NCBI RefSeq assembly: GCF_014201355.1
Contig: NZ_JACHEG010000002.1
Span: 930,001 to 994,000, forward strand
Length of the DNA stretch: 64,000 bases
Direction of reading: 5' to 3'
DNA from: Aliirhizobium wenxiniae
Lineage (GTDB): Bacteria > Pseudomonadota > Alphaproteobacteria > Rhizobiales > Rhizobiaceae
The notes beneath the pieces are model-generated. The model did no database searches, was not told where the DNA came from, and was given only the letters and a program-made list of their open reading frames with translations. Below, piece after piece: positions 39,552-49,487 of the stretch. Positions within the stretch are counted from its first letter, which is position 1; every line of letters begins with the position of its first letter. The translations under genes were made by a program, and so were the position numbers.

Positions 39552-41750
39552 ATGGTTTCAAGCGCATTCTCCACATATACGAGCTATCTTGTCCTCAACA
39601 GAGACATCAATTCCTCGTTGTCGCGCGTTGCAAGCCAGGGTGATGTTGCAAGCAACACGGCCTATTACGAAGAAAATATCGGCAAGGTCACCACGGCTGA
39701 GGAATTCGTCAACGATTACCGGTTGTTCTCCTATGCAATGAAGGCTTACGGCCTCGAGGAGATGACCTATGCCAAGGCCTTCATGAAGAAGGTGCTGGAA
39801 AGCGATCCGAACGACGATTCCAGCTTCGCCAATTCACTCACCGACACTCGATACGCGGATTTCGCCAAGGCCTACAATTTCTCGGGCGATTCGGCGAAGG
39901 CACAAACATCGGCCCAGACCGAGAACCTCGTCACTGCCTACCAGGATTCGTTTACGCAGGAAGAAACGGACATCAAGTCCGAGGTGTCCTATTTCCAGAG
40001 CAAGATCGGCAGCGTCGATCATGTCAACGACATTATCGGCAATGACCGGCTACGCACTTACGTGCTGGAATCGTTCGGGCTCGACGCGAAATACACCTCC
40101 AAGAACTATCTATCTCAGGTCCTGACAAGCGATCTGAACGATCCCGACAGCGTTGCCAATCAGGCAAGCAACGATGCCTGGCGAAAACTGGCTGCGGCTT
40201 TCAATTTCAGCTCCGATGGCACAGTCGCTGCGGGCGAGACCGCGCAGAGCGCTGAACAGACATCAGATCTACGGCTCGACTACATTTACAACAAGTCGAC
40301 CTATCCCTCCGACCTGCTCTTGGATGCGAACCAGTCCTACTGGGAAAAACACGTTGCCGAGGCCGGAAGCGCTTCCGAAATCACTTCGGATTCGCGGCTT
40401 CTGGAGTATGCCAAAACGGCTTTCGGACTGCGCGACACGATGATGGCATCGAGCGTTGCCAGTATGATGTACAGCCGGACATTCGCCGAGACGATCGGCA
40501 ATACTGAGCTACTGGATTATTTCAGTTTCCAGACCGACGGAACGGTTGCGGCCGGTGGTTCGGCCCAGACCAGCGAACAGGCGACCAATCTCGAGGCCAA
40601 GTACAAAACGGCATTCCAGGCCACCCAGGCCGATGCCGTGGAAAATGCCGTCTCCAATTTCGAGACCCGCATCGCCGACGTCAAAAGCATTGATGACTTC
40701 TTCAAGTCGAATGCGGATGACGACGATGCGAACAACGACGACGTTACCGAAATATGGGATGTCGCGTTACGCGCCTTTGGCATCGACCCAAGTGAGGTCA
40801 AGATGACGGCCTTGCGCAAGATCCTTTCCAGCAATCTCGAAGACAAGGACAGCTACGCCAATCAGCTGGGTGACGAACGGTATGTGGCGCTCGTCAAAGC
40901 GTTCAATTTCGATACCAAGGGCGACGTCGACACCCCACTTCTGGCACAGTCGGAAAACGTTACCCAGGACTTTACCGCGGATTACCTCAGCCTCAAGACA
41001 CGCTTCCTGAAGGGCGATGAGAGGCAAAAAGCGGGCGAAACCGCTACTGACGAGATCGAGTATTTCGAAAAGAAGATGGAATCGATTTCGACTGTCGATG
41101 AGCTTCTATCGGACAGCAGGCTCGTCAACTTCCTGCTCGAGAGCCAGGAAATCGATCCGAAGAGCGTCACAAAGGACGAGCTGCAGCAGATGTTCGCTTC
41201 GGATCTCGACGATCCGAAAAGCTACGTCAACCAGTTGGACAACAAGAGCTTCGCCAAGATCGTCGCTTCCTTCAATTTCGACACTGAAGGCAACCTGACA
41301 TCCGACACGCTCGGCACGGTCCAGCAGAGGGGCGACGTTTTCCAGACTGTCAGTAACTACTATCGACAGACACTGGAAGAAGAACAGGGTGATACCAACG
41401 AGGGCGTTCGACTTGCTCTCTATTTCGAGCGCAAAGCCTCGTCGATCACCAGTGCCTACGACATCCTTGGGGATTCCGCACTACTCAACTTTTTCAAGAC
41501 GGCCTACAATCTGTCGACCTATTTCTCCAGCCAGGAGCTTGAGAAGCAGGCCGCGACCGTCGAGAAATTCGTCGAGCTCGATAAATTATCCGATCCGGAC
41601 TATGTGCAGAAGGTCATCCAACGCTTCACCGCACTTTACGACAGCCAGAATGGCGCCACAGACTCGGCTGCCCTTTCCATTCTTCAGGGCAGCTCCTCCT
41701 CGATCAGCCCTGACACGCTGCTGGCCGTGGCCCAGCTTTCGGCACGCTAA
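39552..41750 (+). CDS. DUF1217 flagellar-locus protein with six repeats
   Basis: 732 residues from the ATG at 39552 (MVSSAFSTYTSYLVLNRDINSSL), preceded by aaaaagg. The N-terminus looks like that of exported hook or rod proteins. The body holds six copies of a roughly 110-130-residue unit built as YFExKIxSVxxVDDLLxDxRL, then a VLxSDLxDPxSxAN-like helix and a KAFNF-type end (for example FAKAYNF, LAAAFNF, LVKAFNF, IVASFNF). DUF1217 proteins are encoded in many rhizobial flagellar regions; their role is unknown. No Sec signal, so export by the flagellar system is plausible. It is the only rightward gene between the two rem copies. Confidence 0.8.
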   Translation: MVSSAFSTYTSYLVLNRDINSSLSRVASQGDVASNTAYYEENIGKVTTAEEFVNDYRLFSYAMKAYGLEEMTYAKAFMKKVLESDPNDDSSFANSLTDTRYADFAKAYNFSGDSAKAQTSAQTENLVTAYQDSFTQEETDIKSEVSYFQSKIGSVDHVNDIIGNDRLRTYVLESFGLDAKYTSKNYLSQVLTSDLNDPDSVANQASNDAWRKLAAAFNFSSDGTVAAGETAQSAEQTSDLRLDYIYNKSTYPSDLLLDANQSYWEKHVAEAGSASEITSDSRLLEYAKTAFGLRDTMMASSVASMMYSRTFAETIGNTELLDYFSFQTDGTVAAGGSAQTSEQATNLEAKYKTAFQATQADAVENAVSNFETRIADVKSIDDFFKSNADDDDANNDDVTEIWDVALRAFGIDPSEVKMTALRKILSSNLEDKDSYANQLGDERYVALVKAFNFDTKGDVDTPLLAQSENVTQDFTADYLSLKTRFLKGDERQKAGETATDEIEYFEKKMESISTVDELLSDSRLVNFLLESQEIDPKSVTKDELQQMFASDLDDPKSYVNQLDNKSFAKIVASFNFDTEGNLTSDTLGTVQQRGDVFQTVSNYYRQTLEEEQGDTNEGVRLALYFERKASSITSAYDILGDSALLNFFKTAYNLSTYFSSQELEKQAATVEKFVELDKLSDPDYVQKVIQRFTALYDSQNGATDSAALSILQGSSSSISPDTLLAVAQLSAR

Positions 41751-41787
41751 CGAAGAGCTTCATCCATCTTTTTCTGTCATCTCAAAT

Positions 41788-41820
41788 AAAACACCGCCCG
41801 AAGCGATCGGGCGGTGTTTT
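41788..41820. terminator. Bidirectional terminator between the DUF1217 and right rem genes
   Basis: 13-bp stem aaaacaccgcccg (41788-41800) and cgggcggtgtttt (41808-41820), loop of 7. The A and T runs at its ends serve both directions: it ends the rightward DUF1217 gene (stop 41750) and the leftward rem (stop 41856). Confidence 0.88.
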
Positions 41821-41853
41821 TGAGTTGAACAGGACAGCACCATGCTGTGTCGT

Positions 41854-42808
41854 CATCAATTCCAGTCGATGCAATAACCGAGGAAGCGCTTTGAATCGAT
41901 CGGGTCGGTTCCGAGCTTCTTGCGGAGCTTCTTGCGCAATTTGCTGATATGGCTCTCGACCACGTTTTCCTCGACGTCCTCGTCGAAGATGCCGTAGATG
42001 GCCGAGAAGATCTGCGCCTTGGAAACACGCCGGCCGCGATTGGCGACCAGATATTCGAGAATGCGGCGCTCGCGCCGCGGCAACGGGAAGACTTCGCCGC
42101 CAATCTCGGGATCGCGACCATCGGAATAGACGCGGATCGAACCGATATCGGTGTAATTGGCGATGGCGGTCAGGCGGCGACGGATGGCAGCGGCGCGCGC
42201 CAGGATCTCGCGCGGATGAACCGGCTTGCGGACAACGTCGTCGACGCCGGCATCGAACAGCGCGAGCGTTGCATCGAGGGACGGCTGATCGGAAACGGCG
42301 ATGACCGGTGCAGTGGAACGATCGCGGATGGTACGCGGCAGATCGCAGGCGTTCCTGGTCTGGCCGATAAGGAAGGCTTCGATGGCGCGGATATCGGCAT
42401 CGGCTGCGGAGTTGACCCACTCGCCGAACTCGACGGGATCGAAGCCTGCCGAGGGGATGCCCTCGCGGCCGAACAGGGATGTGTAACCTTCCGTTACGAG
42501 CTCTCGCTCATCAACCACGACGATCATTCACCCATCTCCGAATCAGCAGCGTTCATGTGCTGAGGCATGAGTACGAATCGTGAGAGTCAGCCACAATTAT
42601 AGAAACTTGTGGGGACTAATTAATAATTGATTAACCACACCTCTCCGATTTGCACTAGATGTAGTGGCGCAAACCAAAACAGGCACAATTTTTTCGGTGG
42701 ATTTTGACAGATTCATAACAGGATTCGGCATGCCCCTGTTTGACACGCCTCATTGCTGCCAGATCAAAGGCGCGATGTAAATTGGAAAGACAATCTACTT
42801 CCAGTTGC
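41854..42808 (-). repeat. Duplicated rem segment, right copy
   Basis: Partner of 32066-33020. High identity runs from the rem stop to about 42702, then falls sharply while staying in register as far as the last codons of the transglycosylase gene (its stop begins at 42795). The shared leader contains the AT-rich stretch near 42615-42635 and a c-rich tract; it is a likely binding region for a motility master regulator. Confidence 0.9.
41856..42527 (-). CDS. rem: Motility response regulator Rem/FtcR (right copy)
   Basis: Encodes exactly the same 223-residue protein as the left copy: a receiver-like domain and a C-terminal OmpR-type winged helix. This copy lies downstream of the transglycosylase and mot genes, which is the position rem has in Sinorhizobium meliloti, so it is probably the ancestral one. 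The seven nucleotide differences from the left copy are all silent A/G transitions. It has its own leader of some 175 bases, nearly identical to that of the other copy, so both are likely under the same control (VisNR in related species). Confidence 0.93.
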   Translation of the reverse strand: MIVVVDERELVTEGYTSLFGREGIPSAGFDPVEFGEWVNSAADADIRAIEAFLIGQTRNACDLPRTIRDRSTAPVIAVSDQPSLDATLALFDAGVDDVVRKPVHPREILARAAAIRRRLTAIANYTDIGSIRVYSDGRDPEIGGEVFPLPRRERRILEYLVANRGRRVSKAQIFSAIYGIFDEDVEENVVESHISKLRKKLRKKLGTDPIDSKRFLGYCIDWN

Positions 42809-43391
42809 CGCCAGCGCAAAAATTCGTCGCTCCTGCGGTCCACTGGCCATATCCTGAAGCGACCAGGTTTGCGATCACGCGACACACGTATCGCTGCTGC
42901 GCCGGGTCATTGTTCGGTCCGGCATGGTAACGGGCAACAGCCATCGTCCAGGTCTCGTGCCGATCATACAGCTGCCGCAGAAAACGTGCGGCATAAGCGA
43001 CGTTCTGGGCCGGATCAAACATATCCTGCAAGGAGGCAAATTCCGCGCCGTGATACATGAGGTTGATCTGCATGCAGCCGATGTCGATCAGCTTTGCCCC
43101 CTGCCCCCGAGACGCCGCAACCTGAGTAAAGGCTTCCTGCAGCGAACCGGGAAAGAATGCCTTGCCTTCGACATTCAATGCAAAGGGACTGAGCGAGCCT
43201 TTTCGCCCAGTCTCGGTGAGGCCGACAGAATAGAGTATGCCTTCCGGAATGCCATATTGTGCAGCAGCGCGCTGTATCTGCCGTTCGCATGCAAGGCTAG
43301 CGCCGACCGCGGCTTCTCCCTTATCAGAGATAAACGGTGTCGGGACGAGTACCAGCGCCGCCAGAACCCGCGCCTTGAGCCGAACCTTCAT
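42795..43391 (-). CDS. Lytic transglycosylase of the flagellar cluster
   Basis: Predicted periplasmic murein lyase that would open the wall for rod assembly, filling the role of the missing FlgJ muramidase domain. The 198 residues start MKVRLKARVLAALVLVPTPF, a signal peptide, then the SLT domain: ERQIQRAAAQYGIPEGILYS, the catalytic Glu in LTETG, IGCMQINLMYHG and AVARYHAGP. The ATG at 43391 follows ggaggtaagg, a strong site lying inside the motD coding region; the two genes overlap by 68 bases in different frames. It occupies the place of the small gene between motD and rem in related rhizobia. Confidence 0.87.
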   Translation of the reverse strand: MKVRLKARVLAALVLVPTPFISDKGEAAVGASLACERQIQRAAAQYGIPEGILYSVGLTETGRKGSLSPFALNVEGKAFFPGSLQEAFTQVAASRGQGAKLIDIGCMQINLMYHGAEFASLQDMFDPAQNVAYAARFLRQLYDRHETWTMAVARYHAGPNNDPAQQRYVCRVIANLVASGYGQWTAGATNFCAGGNWK

Positions 43392-44790
43392 CCTTACCTC
43401 CGGAAGAGCTGACACGCGTACCGATGTCCGACGTATCTGTCAGGCCGCCACTCGTGTTGCCGCCCTGGCGGCCGTTCTGCTGCTGTTGCTGCTGCGCCTG
43501 TCCCATATCGGAAGACTGCCTGCTGTTGGAAAATGTATCGCTGCCCTTGTCGGACGAAGTCGAACTGCTTCCGCTCGCAATGCTGACCGTGATCTGGTCG
43601 ACGCTGTAACCTTGTGACTTCAGGTTATCGAGCATCGTGGAACTGTCGTGCATGAGCTGCCGATAGGCCTTGCTGCTTTCGACGGTGAGATGAATGTTCA
43701 GCTCTTCGCCGACCATGCGCATCGTGGCTGTCACATGCCCGAGGTCATTGGGGTTGAGCTCGATCTTGAGCGTATTCACCACCTTGCCCGTGCTGGCATA
43801 AAGCGCCTCGTTGGACAGCTTTGCGCTCGGGTTCATGGCAGCCGACCAATCCGGATCCTGACCAAATGCAGTTGCCAGTGAGACCGCGTTGGAGCTCGGT
43901 GCCATGCCGATGTATCGACGGTTCTCGGTGACCTGGACCGCAGGCGTCTCCGTGTCGACCGAAAGCTCGCTGTCATGCTCCAGCGCATCGTGAACCGCCG
44001 GGGCAACATCGGCGGCAGTCGTAGTCGAATGCTGGGTGTTTTTTGTATCCGTCGCCGCGGTGTTCGTGGCCGTTCCAGCCGCCGCGTCCTTCAACGACAG
44101 AGCGGCATTACCGGCCTGTGCCGTTACCGTGTTTACGTCGATTTCAGCGGAATCTGTCTGTACCGGCAGCTGATCGCCGGCAATGTCCGACTGCACGGTC
44201 TGGGCAGACGCCGTATCCGGAAGCGACTGGAGCAATGCCAGCGCATCGTCCGCAGCATCCGGATCTGCGGCATCGGTGTCCGTCTTGTCGGTCTTGGCCT
44301 GATCGGCGGCGGTGTTGCGAACCGGACTGCTCGGACCCTTCGTATTGGCCGGCATTGCCGCCTGCAGGTCGGCCAAAAGGTCCGCCGCCGTATCGATATC
44401 GGCACCGTCGACAGGCACTTGCGGCTCCGCGTCCTGCCCCTCGACCGGCATTTCAACGACGGCCTCCGGATTAACAGCATCCGAGGCCTGGACTGCGGCC
44501 TTTGAAAGCATCGTCTCGACAGTCATCGCGAACGGGCGAGCGCCAGCAGCCGCCTTCGGCTCGGCAGCAACCGTTTCCGGCTGATCCTGTCCGGCCTGTG
44601 TCGCGGTTGCCGCGCCATCGTCATTCCCCGCGGCGGCTTTTCCGCGCTGGCCCTGGCCGTCGCCATAGGAGTTGAGCGTCTTGGCGAAACCGTCATCCTT
44701 GGAAGTCCGCGTACCCTTGTTGGACGCAGAGGAAGCTGCGGTTGAAACATCCGCGCTCGCCGGCAAGGCATTGCTCACTACATTCATCAT
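43324..44790 (-). CDS. motD: MotD/FliK hook-length control protein
   Basis: 488 residues. The N-terminal two-thirds is low-complexity and rich in Ala, Asp, Thr, Gln and Ser. The C-terminal FliK-type domain reads LKIELNPNDLGHVTATMRMVGEELNIHLTV split over residues 340-375, followed by a Gln-run and a Gly/Ser tail. In Sinorhizobium this gene was first named motD and later shown to act as FliK, measuring hook length during export. It overlaps motC by 4 bases and runs 68 bases into the transglycosylase gene. Confidence 0.88.
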   Translation of the reverse strand: MMNVVSNALPASADVSTAASSASNKGTRTSKDDGFAKTLNSYGDGQGQRGKAAAGNDDGAATATQAGQDQPETVAAEPKAAAGARPFAMTVETMLSKAAVQASDAVNPEAVVEMPVEGQDAEPQVPVDGADIDTAADLLADLQAAMPANTKGPSSPVRNTAADQAKTDKTDTDAADPDAADDALALLQSLPDTASAQTVQSDIAGDQLPVQTDSAEIDVNTVTAQAGNAALSLKDAAAGTATNTAATDTKNTQHSTTTAADVAPAVHDALEHDSELSVDTETPAVQVTENRRYIGMAPSSNAVSLATAFGQDPDWSAAMNPSAKLSNEALYASTGKVVNTLKIELNPNDLGHVTATMRMVGEELNIHLTVESSKAYRQLMHDSSTMLDNLKSQGYSVDQITVSIASGSSSTSSDKGSDTFSNSRQSSDMGQAQQQQQQNGRQGGNTSGGLTDTSDIGTRVSSSGGKDEGSAQGAGSGGAGTRPDTVYL

Positions 44791-46043
44791 CGACCCCCAA
44801 TCTCCTTCGCAAGGAGCGAATCTATCTCACCCAGCTTGTTTCGGCCTTGCGTGACGAAGTCGTCAACGGCCGCATTTGTCGCGGTCGCAGCATTCGGCAC
44901 GACTGAGCCTGCAGTCGTCGGATCAGGCTTGGCATCGGCAATCCGGGTGCTGCCATCAGGCGTAGGGGTGTCTTCGCTGCTGCCGCTGATATCCACAGGC
45001 CTGACAATTTCCTCGCCGACGCGTTGCGCGGCATCGAGAAGTGCCCGGTCGCGATCCGAAAGTCCTTCGCGGGAAATCGACGAAAGCTGGTCAACCACCT
45101 GCGAAACATTTGAAGACGGAACCTTGGCAATGTGCTCGTAAAGGCCGGGGAGTAGCGTACGTCCCTTGCCGCTAAGCACATCGTTCAATTTGCGTGCCTC
45201 TTCGGCCGTATAGCTCGCCAGATCATATTTACCCTTCAGCGTCGCCAGTCGCGATATGCGCAGGTAAAGCTCCTGCGCGCGGTCCGGATCCATGAGGTCG
45301 GCCACTTCTGAAACCCGGTCATGTCCAAGCCCCGGCGCGCTGGTTACCGCGAGGTCGACGAAGAGGTCGGCGAACTGGCTGGCATACGGCGAATGAAGAA
45401 AACGCCGCGCATACCGCACAGAATAGCCGAAAGCCCGGTCGACATCCTTCAGACTTGCGCTTGCGACGATGGAGCGGCGCAGCGCCGCCTCTTCCAGGAT
45501 TGTGCCCGGTGCATCGATGCGGGTGCGATCGTAGAAGATCAGTGCAGCGGTCGGATCAGTCGGATAATTGACGTTGCCGGCGACAAGATTGAGATAAGGG
45601 CCGATCGGTGAGCCCTGATACTCCTGGGATAGAGAGGCGATCGAGGTTGCAACCTGCCCGCCACGGCCGTCGAGATATTTCTGCAGGACGTTGACGACAC
45701 GCGCGTCGAGATATCCCTGAGTGTCGCGGGACGCCAGGAAGTTCAAGGTGGCGGGATTACCGCCACTCATCACGTAAACGAAGACTGCGTCTGCATTGCG
45801 CGTATCCGCAAGCGTGCCGTTGTCCGCAGATCGCAGCCTCTTGTCGAGAGAATCGAGCAGATAGCGCTGGAGATCGGAGGCAGAGTGATCTCCGAGCACC
45901 AGGGAATCCTGGACGAACTGAAGCGACCTCAAGATCTTATAGGCATCGAGCGACTGGTCCTGGGCGCGCGTCTCGGCGACTCCTGCAGCCAGCGCGGCCG
46001 CAAGAAACGTGGAGCGAACAAACCAGTATCTGCGAGCGAACAT
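44787..46043 (-). CDS. motC: Periplasmic motor protein MotC
   Basis: Rhizobial motor protein reported to bind the periplasmic part of MotB and control its opening. The 418 residues start with a signal peptide (FLAAALAAGVAETRAQDQ) and continue with a helical domain (DAYKILRSLQFVQDSLVLGDH). The C-terminal 100 residues are of low complexity. It overlaps motD by 4 bases and follows motB by 12 bases. Confidence 0.9.
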   Translation of the reverse strand: MFARRYWFVRSTFLAAALAAGVAETRAQDQSLDAYKILRSLQFVQDSLVLGDHSASDLQRYLLDSLDKRLRSADNGTLADTRNADAVFVYVMSGGNPATLNFLASRDTQGYLDARVVNVLQKYLDGRGGQVATSIASLSQEYQGSPIGPYLNLVAGNVNYPTDPTAALIFYDRTRIDAPGTILEEAALRRSIVASASLKDVDRAFGYSVRYARRFLHSPYASQFADLFVDLAVTSAPGLGHDRVSEVADLMDPDRAQELYLRISRLATLKGKYDLASYTAEEARKLNDVLSGKGRTLLPGLYEHIAKVPSSNVSQVVDQLSSISREGLSDRDRALLDAAQRVGEEIVRPVDISGSSEDTPTPDGSTRIADAKPDPTTAGSVVPNAATATNAAVDDFVTQGRNKLGEIDSLLAKEIGGR

Positions 46044-46055
46044 CAGCGCTTACCT

Positions 46056-47387
46056 TCAACCATCGGCAATCAGGATTTCTATACGGCGATTGGCTCCGTC
46101 CTCGGGATTATCGGTAACCTGTGGTCGGCGATCGGCGAAGCCGGAAAGCTGCTTCACGCGGGTATCTTCAAGACCGCCACGCAGAAGCATGAAATAAGCG
46201 GCATGGGCGCGGTCCATCGAGAGCGTCCAGTTATCGGCGTTGCCACCTCGATAAGGCCGGCTGTCAGTGTGGCCGCGAATGACGATCGAACCAGCCTTCG
46301 CCTTCAAGACTGCGGCAACCCTCTCCATCGCCAGGACAGTCTCCCTGCGAGGGACGGCCGATCCGAGATCGAACATCGGCGTTGCGGCCTGATCGGAAAT
46401 GGTAACGAGCATACCGCCCTCGGACGGAGTAACGATGATGCCCTCGGCAAGTTTGCCGGGAACGCCGGTCAAAGCCTTGACGAGTTCTTCCCGCAGCTCC
46501 TCGGCCTTCTCGGTTTGCTTCTCCGTCGGCTTTGACGTTGTCTGAGGCCTGTCAGGTTCAGGAGAGCCATCATAAGGCTCCTCTTCCTTCGGCTGACCAT
46601 TGCCGTCGACAGCGCCTTTGGATGATTGCAGAGCGGCAATCTGTTGCTGGGCCGGATCGGTGCTGGTTGACGCTTGTGCGTCAGACGGCGACTGTTTCTG
46701 GGTGTCAGCGCGTGGATGCGCCTGTGCGGCGGCTGTCTCGACCGGCTTGGCATCGGGAGCCGGAGGCAGCTTGCTGTCCTGCGTCACGGCAACGGCACCG
46801 TTCTGGCCGTTCTGTGGAGCGGAAACCTGCTTACTCCAGAAGTCGGGGTCGAACGGATCGCGATAGGCCTCGCCGCCGGAAGCGCCGGTCGAAGGGCCGG
46901 AATTTGCCGCGCCACCCTCGCCCTTCACGCTGACATTGGCCTGCTGGCCAACTTCCTGAGCGATCTCAGCCAGCACGGCGTAAGGATTTTCGAAAAATGC
47001 CTCTTCGGAAAAACTGGTGTTCTCACCGGAAGAAGCCGTCAGATCCTCGCCGGAAGCTGCGGCGGAACCGTCCTGCGTCTTGTCGGCTGCAACGTCCGAC
47101 TTCTGACCGTTCTGTTCGCCTTGCGCGTCCTTTGCCGGCTCTTTGACACCGTCAGAGCTGGGCTGCTCGTCCGTCAGCTTGATCGGATTGAAGTAACTTG
47201 CAATCGAGGCCTTCGTTTCTTCGTTGGAGGCGTTGACGAGCCACATAACCAAGAAGAATGCCATCATTGCCGTCATGAAATCCGCATAGGCAATCTTCCA
47301 GGCGCCGCCATGGGCTCCGTCATGATCACCCTTGTGGCGTTTGACGACAATAATTTCGTTCTTGCCGTGATGATGACTTTCACTCAT
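46056..47387 (-). CDS. motB: Flagellar motor stator protein MotB
   Basis: Stator subunit that forms the ion channel with MotA and anchors to peptidoglycan. The 443 residues have one membrane segment (residues about 32-55, [20 protein letters not shown]) with the channel Asp at residue 36, a long charged linker typical of rhizobial MotB, and an OmpA-like domain ([33 protein letters not shown]). motA is not in this window. Its start overlaps the upstream gene by 8 bases. Confidence 0.95.
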   Translation of the reverse strand: MSESHHHGKNEIIVVKRHKGDHDGAHGGAWKIAYADFMTAMMAFFLVMWLVNASNEETKASIASYFNPIKLTDEQPSSDGVKEPAKDAQGEQNGQKSDVAADKTQDGSAAASGEDLTASSGENTSFSEEAFFENPYAVLAEIAQEVGQQANVSVKGEGGAANSGPSTGASGGEAYRDPFDPDFWSKQVSAPQNGQNGAVAVTQDSKLPPAPDAKPVETAAAQAHPRADTQKQSPSDAQASTSTDPAQQQIAALQSSKGAVDGNGQPKEEEPYDGSPEPDRPQTTSKPTEKQTEKAEELREELVKALTGVPGKLAEGIIVTPSEGGMLVTISDQAATPMFDLGSAVPRRETVLAMERVAAVLKAKAGSIVIRGHTDSRPYRGGNADNWTLSMDRAHAAYFMLLRGGLEDTRVKQLSGFADRRPQVTDNPEDGANRRIEILIADG

Positions 47388-48027
47388 CTATCTGCTCTTC
47401 CATCGCTTCGACAAAAGTCTTCAGACGCGTCACGAGAATCGAGTCACCGACTTCCAGCGTCATGTCGATTTCCGACGATTCCTCGTATTCGACTTCAGTC
47501 ACGAGCGGATCGAGCCGCTTGCGCATCATTTCGATAAATGTTTCGGAACCTCTCACCGAGAGCTTCACTGTCCTGCCCTGCCCGATTTCTTCAGCGACAT
47601 CGGCCGCGAATTTCGCGCCAGCAGCGCGAGCGACCTCTTCCTGGACAAAAGGTTGCAGGACACGCGCCACCGAAGTGTCTACAGCATCCGAGACTGACGC
47701 CTTCATCTCCTGGAGGAAGGCTTCAACGCGTTCGGCAACGACACCGTCGTATTTCGCCGTCAACGCCTCGATTTCCTCGCGATGCCTTGCGGTGATCTGC
47801 GCCAACTGCTCATCATGGCGTTCCGTCATTTCGACCACGGCTGCCTCATGGCCTTCGGCGCGCGCCTTGCTCTTTTCCTCCTCGATATCGACGGCAGGCT
47901 CTGGCGCCACATCCGGGAGATCGAAGTTGTTTTCGGGAAAATCGAAATCGGAGACGAACTCCGACGGCTGCGGCTGCGATTGCGGAGCGCCAAAATCCTT
48001 CAAGTAACGAGCAAGCGGCATACTCAT
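47380..48027 (-). CDS. FliH-like flagellar protein upstream of motB
   Basis: 215 residues: an acidic, Pro/Asp-rich N-terminal 60, a coiled coil at about 55-110 ([20 protein letters not shown]) and a C-terminal globular part ([40 protein letters not shown]). This layout recalls FliH, the stator of the FliI ATPase, but similarity is only structural. It is first in the motB-motC-motD run and overlaps motB by 8 bases, suggesting coupled expression. Confidence 0.6.
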   Translation of the reverse strand: MSMPLARYLKDFGAPQSQPQPSEFVSDFDFPENNFDLPDVAPEPAVDIEEEKSKARAEGHEAAVVEMTERHDEQLAQITARHREEIEALTAKYDGVVAERVEAFLQEMKASVSDAVDTSVARVLQPFVQEEVARAAGAKFAADVAEEIGQGRTVKLSVRGSETFIEMMRKRLDPLVTEVEYEESSEIDMTLEVGDSILVTRLKTFVEAMEEQIDE

Positions 48028-48222
48028 GGAGATATCCCTACCGAGCCGACATGCGGAAAATGAAAAGGCTTACCTCAAAACTGAACAAGTGGAACCTTCC
48101 TTCGTGCGTTTGGCAGGCTCGCTTCGAAGCGATCGGCGAGATGCATCCGGGAATGAACGCATTTTCACCTGAAACCAGCTACGATGCCAAACTTGTGCGA
48201 AGATGAAGACCCGCCAACGGCA

Positions 48223-49188
48223 CTAGCTAAAAAGGACGCGTGTGCTCTGCTGATGACCGTTGAGCAGGGAGAGCAGTTGTGACGACAGCGACTGCTGGGT
48301 TTGGTAGGCCGCCAGCTTGGTGGATTCTTCTTCCATATCCGCATCGACCAGGCGGCCAACGCCCTTGTCGAGAATATCCTGCAGAGACTTCACGAAGCCG
48401 GTCTGCTGATCGACACGGGCGGAGACGGTGCCCAGCGAACTTGCCAGCTGATTGAGCCTGTCGGTCAGATGGCCAACGACGGCAATCATATCGTCCAGCT
48501 CGGCCGAGGTCGTGGCGTCGGAAACGGCAATCGACGTGCCGGTCGTCGCAATGGTCGAATCCACGTCAAGCAGGTAGTAGTTGCGGGAGGTCGCGGTTCC
48601 GTCGGAATTCAATGTATTGGCGTCGATCGCGCCGGTCAGAAGGCCGCGATTGGCATCGGCCGAATCGATCAGCGTCGTATCCGCGGTATCGACGGAAACA
48701 TAGCTGAGCGATACCGCGCCCGAAACGCTGCGCTGGAAAGACGTCGGGATGGTTTTCGATGCGCCGAGAATTTCATCCGAATTGTAGAGCCAGTTATCGC
48801 CGGAGAACGTCGCTGCCTGGAGAACAGAGTTCAGATTTTCCTTAAGCGAGCTAATTCGGCCGTTGAGTGCATCTCTATCCGTACCCTCCTCGTAGGCGGT
48901 CACCAGCTGACTGGTGATCTCGTCCATGATGTTAATGGAGGAGGTCACGGCCTCATAGGCCGTATCAAGCTTAGACGCACCGAGGTTGAGCGCATCTCCG
49001 ATACTACCGAGAACACTTTGGTCGGAGGTCATGTTGGTTGCGGCCGACCAGTAGCCGGCATTGTCTGCCGCAGATTCAACCGCCAGGCCGGATGCCGTGC
49101 GCTTCTGGGTTTCTTCGAGATTGTCGCTCGCGAAAAGAAGGGTCTGTAGCGCGCTCTGCACGTAACCGACGGTCATGATCTTCGACAT
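48223..49188 (-). CDS. Divergent flagellin
   Basis: Filament protein of 321 residues, longer and less conserved than the other three. The N-terminal D0/D1 region reads VGYVQSALQTLLFASDNLEE then TASGLAVESAADNAGYWSAA; the C-terminal part keeps LVDADMEEESTKLAAYQTQQ. The middle is unrelated to its paralogues. It has the shared flagellin leader (49215-49258). By order it corresponds to the fourth flagellin of related rhizobia, probably a minor component. Confidence 0.9.
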   Translation of the reverse strand: MSKIMTVGYVQSALQTLLFASDNLEETQKRTASGLAVESAADNAGYWSAATNMTSDQSVLGSIGDALNLGASKLDTAYEAVTSSINIMDEITSQLVTAYEEGTDRDALNGRISSLKENLNSVLQAATFSGDNWLYNSDEILGASKTIPTSFQRSVSGAVSLSYVSVDTADTTLIDSADANRGLLTGAIDANTLNSDGTATSRNYYLLDVDSTIATTGTSIAVSDATTSAELDDMIAVVGHLTDRLNQLASSLGTVSARVDQQTGFVKSLQDILDKGVGRLVDADMEEESTKLAAYQTQQSLSSQLLSLLNGHQQSTRVLFS

Positions 49189-49214
49189 GTTCTAACCACC
49201 TATGTTCGGAATCA

Positions 49215-49258
49215 GGACATGCCGTTTGTGATCCGGCCGCGACGCATCGACTTCATGC
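49215..49258 (-). promoter_or_regulatory. Flagellin leader element, copy 4
   Basis: ggacatgccg, then a ccgg-containing stretch, ending cttcatgc on the plus strand; it begins 27 bases upstream of the gene's ATG. It aligns with the elements before the other three flagellins. Confidence 0.7.
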
Positions 49259-49426
49259 TGCCTGCCATATGGCAAGCGCGTCACGTTTATGGCTCTTTGG
49301 CCAATACACGAAGGTTAATGAAAACCTACGATTCGGACAAGACGCAAACAACCTTGCGCCAGCATATCGTCTCGGATTCCAGCTGCCATCACTCGGCATA
49401 AGCCGTTGATTTTTCTGAATACGTAT

Positions 49427-49459
49427 CGGGCCGCGTCGTTGAAACGCGGCCCGCTTTTT
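49427..49459. terminator. Hairpin after the third flagellin
   Basis: 10-bp stem cgggccgcgt (49427-49436) and acgcggcccg (49444-49453) between the third and fourth flagellins. The T-run (ctttttg) is on the rightward side, so leftward termination would be less efficient. It may therefore act mainly as a 3' stabilising hairpin for the flagellin mRNA. Confidence 0.6.
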
Positions 49460-49487
49460 GTCATCGAAATCAAGTGATCGCGAAACT

